Source of the DNA: Stutzerimonas sp. S1
Lineage (GTDB): Bacteria > Pseudomonadota > Gammaproteobacteria > Pseudomonadales > Pseudomonadaceae
Direction of reading: 5' to 3'
Assembly: GCF_025966695.1 (NCBI RefSeq)
Contig: NZ_JAOEIY010000006.1
Coordinates: 1 to 64,000, forward strand
Length of the DNA: 64,000 nt
Part shown: positions 53,859-63,921 of the stretch, in pieces
Position numbering within the stretch: position 1 is the stretch's first letter
Layout of the letters: every line of letters begins with the position of its first letter
The notes under the pieces: generated by a model
The model's database searches: none
What the model was told of the DNA's origin: nothing
The model's input: the letters and a program-made list of their open reading frames with translations, nothing else
Position numbers and translations under genes: made by a program

Positions 53859-56234
53859 TCAGGGCTTCCAGCGCTTGAGCAGCAGCGCGTTGCTCACCAC
53901 GCTGACGCTGGACAGCGCCATCGCCGCACCGGCCACCACCGGGCTGAGAAAGCCCAGCGCTGCCAGCGGTATGCCCACCAGGTTGTAGATGAAGGCCCAG
54001 AACAGATTCTGCTGGATCTTGCGGTAAGTGCGCCGGCTGATCTCCAGCGCCGCCGGTACCAGGCGTGGGTCGCCGCGCATCAGGGTGATGCCGGCCGCGT
54101 GCATGGCCACGTCGGTGCCGCCGCCCATGGCGATGCCGACATCCGCCGCAGCCAGCGCCGGGGCATCGTTGATGCCATCGCCCACCATCGCCACCACGGC
54201 GCCACCTTTCTTCAGCTCGGCCACGGTGGCGGCCTTGTCGGCCGGCAGCACCTCGGCATGGACGCTGGCGATCTGCAGGGCTTCGGCCACCACCCGCGCG
54301 CTGCCACGATTGTCGCCGGTGATCAGGTGGCAGTGGATATGTCGGGCATTGAGTGTGGCAACCGCCTGGGCGGCGCCGTCCTTGAGGCTGTCGCCGAAGG
54401 CGAACAGGCCGAGGATGCGTGGTTCAGGGGCGACCTCCACCAGCCAGGACAGGGTCCGACCTTGCGCTTCCCAGGCCTGTGCGGTGACGGCCAGTTCGCC
54501 TGGCTGCAGGCCGTGGTCGTCGAGCATGCGCCGGTTGCCCAGTGCCAGCTGCCGACCGTCCAGGTTTCCGGCGATGCCGCGACCGCTCAGCGCCTGACTC
54601 CTCTCGACGTCCGACAGCTCGATCCCGAGCGCCGCACAGCGCTCCAGCACGGCATGCGCCAGCGGATGTTCACTGCCGCGTTGCAGGGCCCCGGCCCGGC
54701 GCAGCAGCGCGGCTTCGTCGCCATCGACCGCGTGCAGGTGAATGATCTGCGGCTTACCGGAGGTCAGCGTGCCGGTCTTGTCGAAGGCCACCGCGGTGAC
54801 CGCATGGGCGACTTCCAATGCTTCGGCGTCCTTGATCAGGATGCCGTGGCGCGCCGCCACGCCGGTGCCGGCCATGATCGCCGCCGGCGTGGCCAGGCCG
54901 AGGGCGCAGGGGCAGGCGATGACCAGCACGGCCACGGCATTGATCAGGGCGGTTTCCAGCGGCGCGCCGGCGAGCAGCCAGCCGATCAGGGTGAGTACCG
55001 CGATCAGCAGCACGGCGGGGACGAACACCTGGCTGACCTTGTCCACGAGTTTCTGGATCGGTGCCTTGGCCGCCTGGGCGTCTTCCACCAGGCGGATGAT
55101 CCTGGCCAGTACGGTTTCGCCGCCAATCGCAGTGGTGCGCACCAGCAGGCGCCCCTCGCCATTGATCGCGCCGCCGGTGATGCGGTCGCCAGCTTGCTTG
55201 GCCACCGGCAGACTCTCGCCGCTGATCAGCGCCTCATCGGCCTGGCTTTCGCCTTCTAGCACCTCACCGTCCACCGGGAAGCGTTCGCCCGGTTTGACCA
55301 GCACGATGTCGTCCAGGCGCAGCGCGGCGAGCGCCACGTCTTCCTCGCGGCCGTCGACGATGCGCGTGGCGCGTTCCGGGCGCAGCGCTTCGAGCGCGCG
55401 GATCGCGGCGCTGGTCTGGCGCTTGGCACGGCTCTCCAGGTATTTGCCGAGCAGTACCAGCGCGATCACCACTGCCGAGGCCTCGAAATACAGGTGCGGC
55501 ATCTGCCCGGCCGGCGTCGCCCACCATTGGTAGAGGCTCAGGCCGTAGCCGGCGCTGGTGCCCAGGGCGACCAGCAGGTCCATGTTGCCGGCACCGGCGC
55601 GTACCGCCTTCCAGCCGGCGACGTAGAAGCGCGCGCCGAGGACGAACTGCACCGGGGTGGCGAGCAGGAACTGCATCCAGGCCGGCAGCATCCAGTGCTG
55701 GCCGAACAGCTCGGCGAACATCGGGATCACCAGTGGCCCCGCCAGCAGTAGCGCGATCAGCACGGCCCAGCGTTCACGCTGCAGTCGCCGTTCGGCGTTG
55801 TCTCCGGCAGGTTGTGCGGCAGTGACCGCGCGGGCGTGATACCCGGCGGCTTCGACTGCCTGGATCAGCACGGCCGGCTCCAGCGTGCCGAGCACTTCGA
55901 CCCGCGCGCGCTCGCTGGCCAGATTGACTGCCGCGCTGCGCACACCGGGCACCTTGAGCAAGGCGCGCTCGACACGGCCGACGCAGCTGGCGCAGGTCAT
56001 GCCCTCGATGGTCAGTTCCACGCTCTGCAGCGGCACGCCGTAGCCGGCAGTTTCCACCGCCTGAACCAGTGCCGACAGCTCGGCACCCTCCGTGTCGATG
56101 CGCACCTGCTCGTTGGCGAGATTCACTGCCGCCGTGGTGACGCCAGGCACCTTGAGCAGCGCGCGCTCGACGCGGCCGGCGCAGCTGGCGCAGGTCATGC
56201 CGCTGACGGGCAGGGTGTAGCTGGCATTGGACAT
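53859..56234 (-). CDS. copA: Cu(I)-exporting P1B-type ATPase
   Basis: This 791-residue copper ATPase has two N-terminal metal-binding domains, each with GMTCASC (near residues 12 and 80), the membrane metal site CPC ([11 protein letters not shown] near residue 455), the A-domain SGES, the phosphorylation motif DKTGTLTSG and [10 protein letters not shown]. It exports Cu(I) from the cytoplasm. The ATG at 56234 starts [10 protein letters not shown]. cueR follows 23 bases downstream, as a probable operon. Confidence 0.95.
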   Translation of the reverse strand: MSNASYTLPVSGMTCASCAGRVERALLKVPGVTTAAVNLANEQVRIDTEGAELSALVQAVETAGYGVPLQSVELTIEGMTCASCVGRVERALLKVPGVRSAAVNLASERARVEVLGTLEPAVLIQAVEAAGYHARAVTAAQPAGDNAERRLQRERWAVLIALLLAGPLVIPMFAELFGQHWMLPAWMQFLLATPVQFVLGARFYVAGWKAVRAGAGNMDLLVALGTSAGYGLSLYQWWATPAGQMPHLYFEASAVVIALVLLGKYLESRAKRQTSAAIRALEALRPERATRIVDGREEDVALAALRLDDIVLVKPGERFPVDGEVLEGESQADEALISGESLPVAKQAGDRITGGAINGEGRLLVRTTAIGGETVLARIIRLVEDAQAAKAPIQKLVDKVSQVFVPAVLLIAVLTLIGWLLAGAPLETALINAVAVLVIACPCALGLATPAAIMAGTGVAARHGILIKDAEALEVAHAVTAVAFDKTGTLTSGKPQIIHLHAVDGDEAALLRRAGALQRGSEHPLAHAVLERCAALGIELSDVERSQALSGRGIAGNLDGRQLALGNRRMLDDHGLQPGELAVTAQAWEAQGRTLSWLVEVAPEPRILGLFAFGDSLKDGAAQAVATLNARHIHCHLITGDNRGSARVVAEALQIASVHAEVLPADKAATVAELKKGGAVVAMVGDGINDAPALAAADVGIAMGGGTDVAMHAAGITLMRGDPRLVPAALEISRRTYRKIQQNLFWAFIYNLVGIPLAALGFLSPVVAGAAMALSSVSVVSNALLLKRWKP

Positions 56235-56267
56235 GGCAGGGCTCCCGGATGATTTCGTCACAGGATC

Positions 56268-56292
56268 AACCTTAACCCTGCGGGAAGGTCAA
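56268..56292 (-). promoter_or_regulatory. CueR-type promoter of copA
   Basis: On the minus strand TTGACC, then the dyad ACCTTCCC-GCAGG-GTTAAGGT, with a 19-base spacer before a weak -10 (GATCCT). The long spacer with an inverted repeat is the MerR/CueR signature. It is about 35 bases before the copA start. Confidence 0.8.
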
Positions 56293-56318
56293 GCCTATGA
56301 CCTGTGACAGTTGCGCCG

Positions 56319-56349
56319 TTGACCTTGCCAGGGGGGCCGGGATGAGAAT
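56319..56349 (+). promoter_or_regulatory. Possible CueR-type promoter of copZ
   Basis: TTGACC at 56319-56324, 19 bases, GAGAAT at 56344-56349. The spacer holds ACCTTGCC and an imperfect partner GGCCGGGA (5/8), so the dyad is degenerate. It is 30 bases upstream of copZ. Confidence 0.5.
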
Positions 56350-56378
56350 CGGCTCTTCCACCTGACCAGGAGTCAACG

Positions 56379-56570
56379 ATGCAAGTATTCAATGTGACAG
56401 GAATGACCTGCGGTCATTGCGAACGCGCGGTGATTCAGGCGATCCACGCGCTTGACCCAGCGGCCACGGTGCGCGTGGATCTGGCGAGCGGAGCTGTGCA
56501 GGTCGACAGCAGCCTGGACGCGGCGGCGATTCGCCAGGCGATCGAAGCAGAGGGTTACACGGTGCACTGA
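56379..56570 (+). CDS. copZ: Copper chaperone CopZ (HMA domain)
   Basis: This 63-residue protein is a single heavy-metal-associated domain with the metal motif GMTCGHCERAV near residue 8. It carries Cu(I) in the cytoplasm to CopA, encoded divergently next door, and to CueR. The length is standard. The SD is AGGAG. Confidence 0.93.
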   Translation: MQVFNVTGMTCGHCERAVIQAIHALDPAATVRVDLASGAVQVDSSLDAAAIRQAIEAEGYTVH

Positions 56571-56598
56571 GTAGCGGGGCGCGGCGCCGCCGGACGGG

Positions 56599-57234
56599 TC
56601 AGGCGACGCTTTCCGGCCAGTCGCGCACCAGTCCGCGAAACAGCGGATCGATCAGTGCGCCCGCCTCTGTGATCGGATCGAACAGTGCGTTGTCGCGCGT
56701 GTAGTCGGTGAACAGGCCGACCACCAGGGCATGCAGCGACAGCGCCGCCAGGCGTGGCGTCACGCCCGGGCGTAGGCACGCGGCAGCGCCTTCGAGCAGT
56801 TTCTCGCAGAGGTCGATGAACTGGTTGATGAAGGCATGGTGGCGCTCCTCGGCGTCGCGCAGCTCATCGGTGAATTCGCAGCGGTGCAGGAGAATGGTGA
56901 AGATGCGCCGCTTCTGTTCGTGCAGCGCCAGCGCGGTGATCGCCTCGATGGTAAGGTCGCGCAGGATACGCAAGGTATCCAGCGGGGCGCGCTGATCGCA
57001 GCTGCACAGGCGTTCGGTCATCTGCTCGGGCGGCAGACGCACCTGATCGAGCATCTCGTGGAACAGATGGGCCTTGTTCTGGAAATGCCAGTACACCGCC
57101 CCACGCGTCACCCCGGCGTCTCGGGCGATCTGGTCGAGGCTGGTATGGGCCACCCCTTTGTCGAGAAACAGACGCTCGGCAGAAGTCAGGATGGCGGTGC
57201 GGGTCTTCTCCGCATCTTCTTTGGTTCGGCGCAT
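56599..57234 (-). CDS. TetR-family repressor, AcrR/TtgR-like
   Basis: This 211-residue TetR protein starts MRRTKEDAEKTRTAILTSAE and has the helix-turn-helix SLDQIARDAGVTRGAVYWHF near residue 33, typical of the AcrR/TtgR branch. The C-terminal ligand domain is helical. It is divergent from a drug-efflux MFS gene, with an inverted repeat between them, so it likely represses that gene. The start at 57234 is chosen by the family N-terminus. Confidence 0.85.
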   Translation of the reverse strand: MRRTKEDAEKTRTAILTSAERLFLDKGVAHTSLDQIARDAGVTRGAVYWHFQNKAHLFHEMLDQVRLPPEQMTERLCSCDQRAPLDTLRILRDLTIEAITALALHEQKRRIFTILLHRCEFTDELRDAEERHHAFINQFIDLCEKLLEGAAACLRPGVTPRLAALSLHALVVGLFTDYTRDNALFDPITEAGALIDPLFRGLVRDWPESVA

Positions 57235-57324
57235 GGGCTCGGGCTCCGGGCTGCTCGCGGCGGCGTCAGGAGGTGAATCGGCGAAAGCGGTGGAGGTTAC
57301 CGGTCCGGGGGATCGCCATGAATG

Positions 57325-57347
57325 TTTACAAACGGGCGTGTATGTAA
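57325..57347. promoter_or_regulatory. Inverted repeat, candidate TetR operator
   Basis: TTTACAAAC-GGGC-GTGTATGTAA contains the half-sites TTACA and TGTAA. It resembles known operators of TtgR-like repressors. It lies in the spacer between the TetR gene and the Bcr/CflA gene. Confidence 0.6.
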
Positions 57348-57438
57348 CAGCATCTTGCACTCCTGTAAACGTCCGAGGTCCGACAGCAAGACGGGCCGTC
57401 GCCGTGGGCCTCGCGTTTTCTCTGCCTGTGAGCCAGCA

Positions 57439-58611
57439 ATGCCTCTGCGGATTCTCCTGATACTGGGCGCGCTCAGCGCTTTCGGCCCTCTGGCCATCGA
57501 CATGTATCTGCCGGCCTTCCCGGCATTGGCCTCGGCGTTTGCCACCGATGTCGAGCGAGTCCAGTTGTCGCTGGCCGCCTATTTCGTCGGGTTGTCCATC
57601 GGGCAACTGGTCTACGGGCCGCTGGCGGACCGCTATGGACGGCGCAAGCCTCTGTTGCTTGGCGTCGTGCTGTTCACCCTGGCATCGCTGGCGTGCTCCT
57701 TCGCACCTTCGATGGAATGGTTGATCGGCGCACGTTTCGTTCAGGCGCTGGGCGGCTGCGCGGGCATGGTGATATCCCGCGCCGTGGTGCGCGATCTGTG
57801 CGATCCGATGACCAGCGCCAAGGTGTTCTCTCAGTTGATGCTGGTGATGGGGCTGGCGCCGATCCTTGCGCCGGCGGCCGGCGGCGCGCTGCTGGTGGCA
57901 TTTGGCTGGTCGGCAATCTTCGTGGCGCTGATGCTGTTCGGGGCGGGCTGTCTGCTGGCGGTCGCGCTATGGCTGCCGGAAACCCTGCCGGTCGGACATG
58001 CGCCGGCGCCCGTACGTGGTGCGCTGGGGCAATATCGGCGGCTTTTCGGCGACCGTTTCTTCCTCGGTCACACCCTTACCGGTGCGCTATGCATGGGCGG
58101 AATGTTCGCCTATATCGCCGGCTCGCCATTCGTCTTCATTGAGCTCTACGACGTGCCGACCGAACGCTACGGCTGGCTGTTCGGCACCAACGCCGCAGGT
58201 TTCATCCTTATGGCGCAGGTCAATGTGCGGCTGATGCGCTGGCGTGGCCCGGAGTTCTGGGTGCGGCGCTGGGTGTGGTTCTATTTCGCCAGTGGCGCTG
58301 CGCTGCTGGCGGTCGCGGCGGCCAAACCGAACGAATTGTGGCCGCTGCTGATTCCGCTGTTCTGTTCGGTAGCCTGCCTGGGGTGCTTGCTGCCCAATGC
58401 CACCGCCTGCGCCATGGCCGATCAGCGCGCGCACGCCGGCAGTGCTTCGGCGCTGCTCGGCAGTCTGCAGTTCGCCATCGCCGCGGCGGCGGCTGCGGCC
58501 GTGGGCGCTTTGCACAATGGCACGGCGGTGCCGATGGCAGCGGTCATCAGCCTGTGTGGACTGCTGGCCGCCAGCGTCGCCTGGGCCACCGCGCGGGCGC
58601 GGACCAACTGA
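57439..58611 (+). CDS. Bcr/CflA-family multidrug MFS transporter
   Basis: This 390-residue transporter has twelve membrane helices. It starts MPLRILLILGALSAFGPLAI, with the Bcr-family DMYLPAFPAL and motif A YGPLADRYGRRKPLL near residue 60. Such transporters export bicyclomycin, chloramphenicol or other compounds. It is divergent from the TetR gene. The ATG at 57439 fits the family; the longer frame to 57322 covers the operator. Confidence 0.87.
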   Translation: MPLRILLILGALSAFGPLAIDMYLPAFPALASAFATDVERVQLSLAAYFVGLSIGQLVYGPLADRYGRRKPLLLGVVLFTLASLACSFAPSMEWLIGARFVQALGGCAGMVISRAVVRDLCDPMTSAKVFSQLMLVMGLAPILAPAAGGALLVAFGWSAIFVALMLFGAGCLLAVALWLPETLPVGHAPAPVRGALGQYRRLFGDRFFLGHTLTGALCMGGMFAYIAGSPFVFIELYDVPTERYGWLFGTNAAGFILMAQVNVRLMRWRGPEFWVRRWVWFYFASGAALLAVAAAKPNELWPLLIPLFCSVACLGCLLPNATACAMADQRAHAGSASALLGSLQFAIAAAAAAAVGALHNGTAVPMAAVISLCGLLAASVAWATARARTN

Positions 58612-58629
58612 GGCAGGAGTGGAAGGCTT

Positions 58630-58794
58630 TCAGCCCGTTGCCGGCAGCGGATGCGGCGCTGCCAGCCGGCGTCGCAGCGTGCTGACGAAGGCTTTGGCCT
58701 CGGCTTCGCTGCGGAACGTGACGGGATGACGGTCCAGGCGTACCTGCCAGGCGCCGTCGGGCCGGGGCGAGAGCGGACGGACGAGAATGTTCAT
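58630..58794 (-). CDS. Small protein of 54 residues, unknown
   Basis: A short frame on the minus strand reads MNILVRPLSPRPDGAWQVRL and ends PLPATG. It has a good SD (GAGGTGA, seven bases before the ATG), typical codon use, and a pattern (WQVRLDRHPVTFRSEAEAKA) like small DUF2188-type beta-alpha proteins. It lies convergent to the MFS gene. Function unknown. Confidence 0.7.
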   Translation of the reverse strand: MNILVRPLSPRPDGAWQVRLDRHPVTFRSEAEAKAFVSTLRRRLAAPHPLPATG

Positions 58795-58902
58795 GGCGAA
58801 TCACCTCGTGAAGAAGGAAAGCTCACTCTAGTCCCTCCACCAGGCCGCCGCGCCGGGCGTGTTGTCGCACGGCCACGGCTGCCGGTGGGCAGCTGGCAAC
58901 GA

Positions 58903-60316
<1,414 letters not shown>

Positions 60317-60907
60317 TCAATCGTCGAGGACTTGCAGCTGGCTGCGGCCCCGGCTGATATCGGCAAGCAGCTGCCCGAGCGGCTGCAGGTTGGCCGCCGG
60401 CAGGGCGATATCCAGGGTTGCGCCCTCGGCATCGAACTGCTCGCCTTCCAGCAGCGCCTCGAAATCGGCCAAGCGTGCCTTGACCAGAGCCAGCTCGGCG
60501 AAACGGCAATGACAGCGGCAACGCGAGCGTGACACCAGCTCGCTGCGCTCGCCCGCTTGCAGGCATTTGGCCGTGGTGCCGCCATAGGCGCGGGCCAAGC
60601 CACCGGTGCCGAGCTTGATGCCGCCGAACCAGCGGATCACCACCACCGCGACCCGGTCGAAGTCCTGCCCTTCGATGGCTGTGAGCATTGGTCTTCCCGC
60701 CGTACCGCCAGGCTCGCCATCGTCGCTGAAGCGGTACTGGGTGCCGATCTTCCAGGCCCAGCAGCTGTGCGTAGCGGTCGGATCGCTGACCGCCTGGACG
60801 AACGCCTGCGCTTCCTCCGGGCTTTGCACCGGTGCGGCCTTGGCCAGGAAGCGGCTTTTGCTGATGACTTCCAGCAGTTCGCAGGGCGCGGACAGGGTGA
60901 AGGGCAT
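60317..60907 (-). CDS. yigZ: YigZ/IMPACT family protein
   Basis: This 196-residue protein has the conserved UPF0029/IMPACT N-domain: SKSRFLAKAAPVQSPEEAQA near residue 15, FSDDGEPGGTAGRPML near residue 60 and VVVIRWFGGIKLGTGGLARA near residue 88. The C-terminal half is the YigZ-specific domain. The function is poorly known. The start at 60907 (MPFTLSAPCELLEV) fits relatives; an ATG at 60940 is also in frame. It has no strong SD at either. Confidence 0.85.
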   Translation of the reverse strand: MPFTLSAPCELLEVISKSRFLAKAAPVQSPEEAQAFVQAVSDPTATHSCWAWKIGTQYRFSDDGEPGGTAGRPMLTAIEGQDFDRVAVVVIRWFGGIKLGTGGLARAYGGTTAKCLQAGERSELVSRSRCRCHCRFAELALVKARLADFEALLEGEQFDAEGATLDIALPAANLQPLGQLLADISRGRSQLQVLDD

Positions 60908-61113
60908 GGCTGTTACGGCGTCGGTGATGGGGGTGGCCATTGTAGCGGCGCCGCTGCGGCTGCGCTGCGTCGTTCTGCATGGCTCGTCCGGCGAACGGAT
61001 TGAACTTCGATGGATCGTCCAACCCCTAGCTAGTAGGGCGCGGTTTGCGCGCACGGCCTGGAGAAGGCCCCGCCGTACCGCATTTCGCTGGCACATCAGA
61101 TGGAGGAAATCCC

Positions 61114-61443
61114 ATGCTCAATTCCACTTACCAGTCGTGCATCCAGGCTTGCTCCAACTGCGCACTGGTCTGCGAGACCTGCGCGGCATCCTGCTTGCGC
61201 GAGGACGATGTGAAGATGATGGCGCGCTGCATCGAGCTTGATCGTGACTGCGCCGACATGTGTGCAATCGCGACAGTGCTGATGACCCGCGACAGCCCCT
61301 ATGCCAAAGCCGTCTGCAAGCTCTGCGCGCAGGTCTGTCGCGATTGCGCCGAAGAGTGCGGCAAGCACAAGCACGACCATTGCCAGGCCTGCGCCGAAGC
61401 CTGCCGCAAGTGTGCTGAAGTGTGCGAAAAAATGGCGGCCTGA
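61114..61443 (+). CDS. Cys-rich four-helix-bundle copper-binding protein (Csp/DUF326-like)
   Basis: This 109-residue protein has 19 cysteines, many as CxxxC or CxxC turns on helices (for example CIQACSNCALVCETCAASC at residues 9-27 and CKLCAQVCRDCAEEC). This is the pattern of copper storage proteins (Csp), which bind many Cu(I) ions inside a four-helix bundle. It has no signal peptide, so it would be cytosolic. It has an SD (GGAGGAAA). No CueR-type promoter was seen directly upstream. Confidence 0.85.
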   Translation: MLNSTYQSCIQACSNCALVCETCAASCLREDDVKMMARCIELDRDCADMCAIATVLMTRDSPYAKAVCKLCAQVCRDCAEECGKHKHDHCQACAEACRKCAEVCEKMAA

Positions 61444-61461
61444 TCGGTCTCGTCGATCCGC

Positions 61462-61481
61462 AGGGCCGCAGCTGCGGCCCT
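61462..61481. terminator. Hairpin between the Cys-rich protein gene and DUF1826 gene
   Basis: A perfect palindrome, AGGGCCGCA-GC-TGCGGCCCT, then TCTGCTTC. It lies between two convergent genes and can serve as a shared terminator, though the T run is weak. Confidence 0.6.
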
Positions 61482-61487
61482 TCTGCT

Positions 61488-62132
61488 TCAACCCAGCCAG
61501 TCCAGCGTCAGGATCAGCCGCCGCTCGGTGCTGGTCGCCTGCGGCGAGCGGTGAATGATCCCGGCGCCTTCGTTACCCAGCCATTTCTCCCCCTTGAGCA
61601 ACGCCACGTCGCCAGCGTTGAGCCGCTGGATGACAGCCGGATCGGTCGGTTCGGCAGCCGGATCGCCCAGACGCCGACGCGGCATGCCACCCTCATGAAG
61701 CCATTCGCTACCGGCGCCGGCGTAGGTGGTGATCAGCCGCAGCGGTACATGATCGACGTGGAAGCGCGGGCACATGGGCTTGTCCAGCACGCGCAAGCGT
61801 AAGCCAATGCGCCGCGCATCGACCAGGCAGCTGAACGCCCGTACCAGCCAGGCCACGTCGGCGACGAAACCGGCATGCCCGGCAAGGTCCCGATAGGCTG
61901 CCGCCAGAGTTGGCAGCTGCAGCTCACCGTCGCCGGTCGGTTCCAGGGTCAGCGATTCGGCCAGCGGCTCGCCCAGTGCCAGAAGTGTCTCGGCGAATTC
62001 GGCAATATGCAGCGGCAGCTGGCGCTGCCATACGCTGAGGTTGACGCCGTCGTTCAGCGCTTCGCCGAGTGTCTCTGGAGTGTCGCCCAGCAGCTGCCGC
62101 GGCTGCGGGCGAGTCGCCGCCAGCGCCAGCAT
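61488..62132 (-). CDS. DUF1826 protein of zinc-starvation operon
   Basis: This 214-residue DUF1826 protein has the core NAGDVALLKGEKWLGNEGAG near residue 172 and HVDHVPLRLITTYAGAGSEW near residue 130; its His residues could form an iron or zinc site in a cupin-like fold, which is inference. The start at 62132 overlaps the stop of the COG0523 gene by three bases. PA5534-like, third gene after dksA2. Confidence 0.8.
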   Translation of the reverse strand: MLALAATRPQPRQLLGDTPETLGEALNDGVNLSVWQRQLPLHIAEFAETLLALGEPLAESLTLEPTGDGELQLPTLAAAYRDLAGHAGFVADVAWLVRAFSCLVDARRIGLRLRVLDKPMCPRFHVDHVPLRLITTYAGAGSEWLHEGGMPRRRLGDPAAEPTDPAVIQRLNAGDVALLKGEKWLGNEGAGIIHRSPQATSTERRLILTLDWLG

Positions 62133-63334
62133 CAGGCGACCTGCTCGTGCCAGGGGCCGAACGGGTCCGGCAGGCGCAGCCAGCCGTCGATGCCCACGGC
62201 CCATTCGCTGTCGTTCAGCAGGCAGGTGTCCAGCTCGCGGCGCAGCCGGTCGAAGTCGATGTTCTGCCCGATGAACACCAGTTCCTGGCGGCAATCGCCG
62301 AACTCGCCGCGGGATTTACCGAGGATCGCCGTGCGGCTTTCGCGGTCACTCGGCCAGGCCGACTCCGGCGTGAAGTGCCACCAGCGCCCGGCGTAGTCGT
62401 AGCGCATCAACCCGCCCGCCTGGGACCAGCTGCCGGCTTCCTCGGGGCGGGTAGCGAGCCAGAAGAAGCCCTTGGAGCGCAGCAGGCGGCCGTTGCTCCA
62501 CTCGCGGTTGAGGAAGTTGTAGAAACGCTGCGGATGGAACGGCCGGCGCGCCAGGTAGGCGGTGGAGGCGATCCCGTACTCCTCGGTCTCCGGTACATGT
62601 TCGCCGCGCATCTCCTTGAGCCAGCCCGGTGCTTGGGCGGCGCGTTCGAAATCGAAACGGCCGGTGTCGAGGATTCGCTCGAGCGGCACCTGGCCCATGT
62701 TCATCGGCAGGATCTCGGCGTGGGTGTTGAGGCGACCGAGGATGGCGGTCAACTCTTCGCGCTCGGCGGCGGAAATCAGGTCGATCTTGCTGATCAGGAT
62801 GACGTCGGCAAACTCCACCTGTTCGATCAGTAGCTCGGTGACCGAGCGTTCGTCGTCCTCGCCAAGGGTTTCGCCGCGGTTGGCGAGGCTCTCGGCCTCG
62901 TGGAAGTCGCGCAGGAAGTTCACCCCGTCGACCACCGTAACCATGGTGTCCAGGCGTGCCAGATCGGCCAGGCTCTGGCCCTGCTCGTCGCGGAAAGTAA
63001 AGGTTTCGGCCACCGGCAGCGGTTCGGAGATGCCGGTGGACTCGATCAGCAGGTAATCGAAGCGGCCCTCGCGGGCGAGCTTGCCGACTTCCTCGAGCAG
63101 GTCTTCGCGCAGGGTGCAGCAGATGCAGCCATTGCTCATCTCCACCAGCTTCTCTTCGGCGCGATTGAGGCTGACGCCGCGCTGCACCTCGTTGCCGTCG
63201 ATGTTGATCTCGCTCATGTCGTTGACGATCACCGCGACGCGGCGGCCATCGCGGTTTTTCAGGATGTGATTGAGCAGGGTGCTCTTGCCGGCGCCGAGGA
63301 AGCCGGACAGGACGGTAACAGGGAGGCGGTTCAT
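62132..63334 (-). CDS. COG0523 (CobW/ZigA-type) metal-chaperone GTPase
   Basis: This 400-residue GTPase has Walker [18 protein letters not shown] at residue 9, the metal motif [12 protein letters not shown] near residue 69, the Walker B/G2 region and SKIDL near residue 183, plus a C-terminal CobW_C domain. The Zur-controlled members of this family are thought to allocate zinc during shortage. It is nine bases downstream of dksA2. Confidence 0.9.
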   Translation of the reverse strand: MNRLPVTVLSGFLGAGKSTLLNHILKNRDGRRVAVIVNDMSEINIDGNEVQRGVSLNRAEEKLVEMSNGCICCTLREDLLEEVGKLAREGRFDYLLIESTGISEPLPVAETFTFRDEQGQSLADLARLDTMVTVVDGVNFLRDFHEAESLANRGETLGEDDERSVTELLIEQVEFADVILISKIDLISAAEREELTAILGRLNTHAEILPMNMGQVPLERILDTGRFDFERAAQAPGWLKEMRGEHVPETEEYGIASTAYLARRPFHPQRFYNFLNREWSNGRLLRSKGFFWLATRPEEAGSWSQAGGLMRYDYAGRWWHFTPESAWPSDRESRTAILGKSRGEFGDCRQELVFIGQNIDFDRLRRELDTCLLNDSEWAVGIDGWLRLPDPFGPWHEQVA

Positions 63335-63343
63335 GGCGGTCTC

Positions 63344-63748
63344 TCAGGCGGATCGTTGGTGTTTTTCGCGCTGTTCCTGGCGTTGCTTCGCCTCGATGGA
63401 CAGCGTCGTGGTGGGGCGCAGCAGCAGGCGCTGCAGGCCGATGGGTTCGCCGGTTTCGGCGCACCAGCCGTATTCGCCGCGGGCGATGGCATCCAGCGCG
63501 GCGTCGATCTTGTCCAGCAGCTTTTTCTCTCGTTCCAGCACGCGCAGCTGCCAGTGGCGCTGTTCTTCGGCGCTGCCGATGTCGGCGGGATCGCTGCTGG
63601 GTTCAACTTCGCGCAAGGCGTCGAACTCTTCTGCGATGCGCGCCTGCAGCTCGGCACGCTGGCGCAGCAGCAGGTCGCGGAAGAAGGCCTGCTGGTCGGC
63701 GTTCATGTACGCCTCGGCGGGTTGCGCGAGTAGTTCGGCTTCGGTCAT
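63344..63748 (-). CDS. dksA2: DksA2-type RNA polymerase regulator without a zinc finger
   Basis: This 134-residue DksA paralogue has the coiled-coil tip DPAD (residues 53-56) that enters the polymerase secondary channel. The four zinc-ligand positions are Cys96, Thr99, Ser117 and Ala120, so only one cysteine remains and zinc binding is lost. DksA2 replaces zinc-dependent DksA during zinc shortage in P. aeruginosa. The ATG at 63748 is chosen; earlier starts run into the Zur-like box. First gene of the operon. Confidence 0.92.
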   Translation of the reverse strand: MTEAELLAQPAEAYMNADQQAFFRDLLLRQRAELQARIAEEFDALREVEPSSDPADIGSAEEQRHWQLRVLEREKKLLDKIDAALDAIARGEYGWCAETGEPIGLQRLLLRPTTTLSIEAKQRQEQREKHQRSA

Positions 63749-63778
63749 CGGGAGGTACGTGTCGGGAATAATGTAAGA

Positions 63779-63791
63779 GTTATAACATAAC
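63779..63791 (-). promoter_or_regulatory. Zur-like box upstream of dksA2
   Basis: GTTATAACATAAC (plus strand) matches 11 of the 12 fixed bases of GTTATA-N-TATAAC. It lies 31 bases before the dksA2 start. The dksA2 operon of P. aeruginosa is known as Zur-regulated. Confidence 0.82.
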
Positions 63792-63863
63792 AATTGTGTT
63801 CGTGATGCAAGCGCTGTTTGCGTGTCGAGCGGCGCACCGGTAAGCGCGTTGTTCCGGAGGCAA

Positions 63864-63897
63864 GAAAAAGCCCGCGGCGCGCATCGCGCGGCGGGCT
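63864..63897 (-). terminator. Terminator of a gene entering from the right
   Basis: On the minus strand the stem AGCCCGC...GCGGGCT, with inner GCGC pairs, is followed by TTTTTCTTG. It lies 25 bases after the stop of the partial minus-strand frame at the window's right end. Confidence 0.85.
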
Positions 63898-63921
63898 CGG
63901 GTGGTGATGGGGGCTGAGCGG

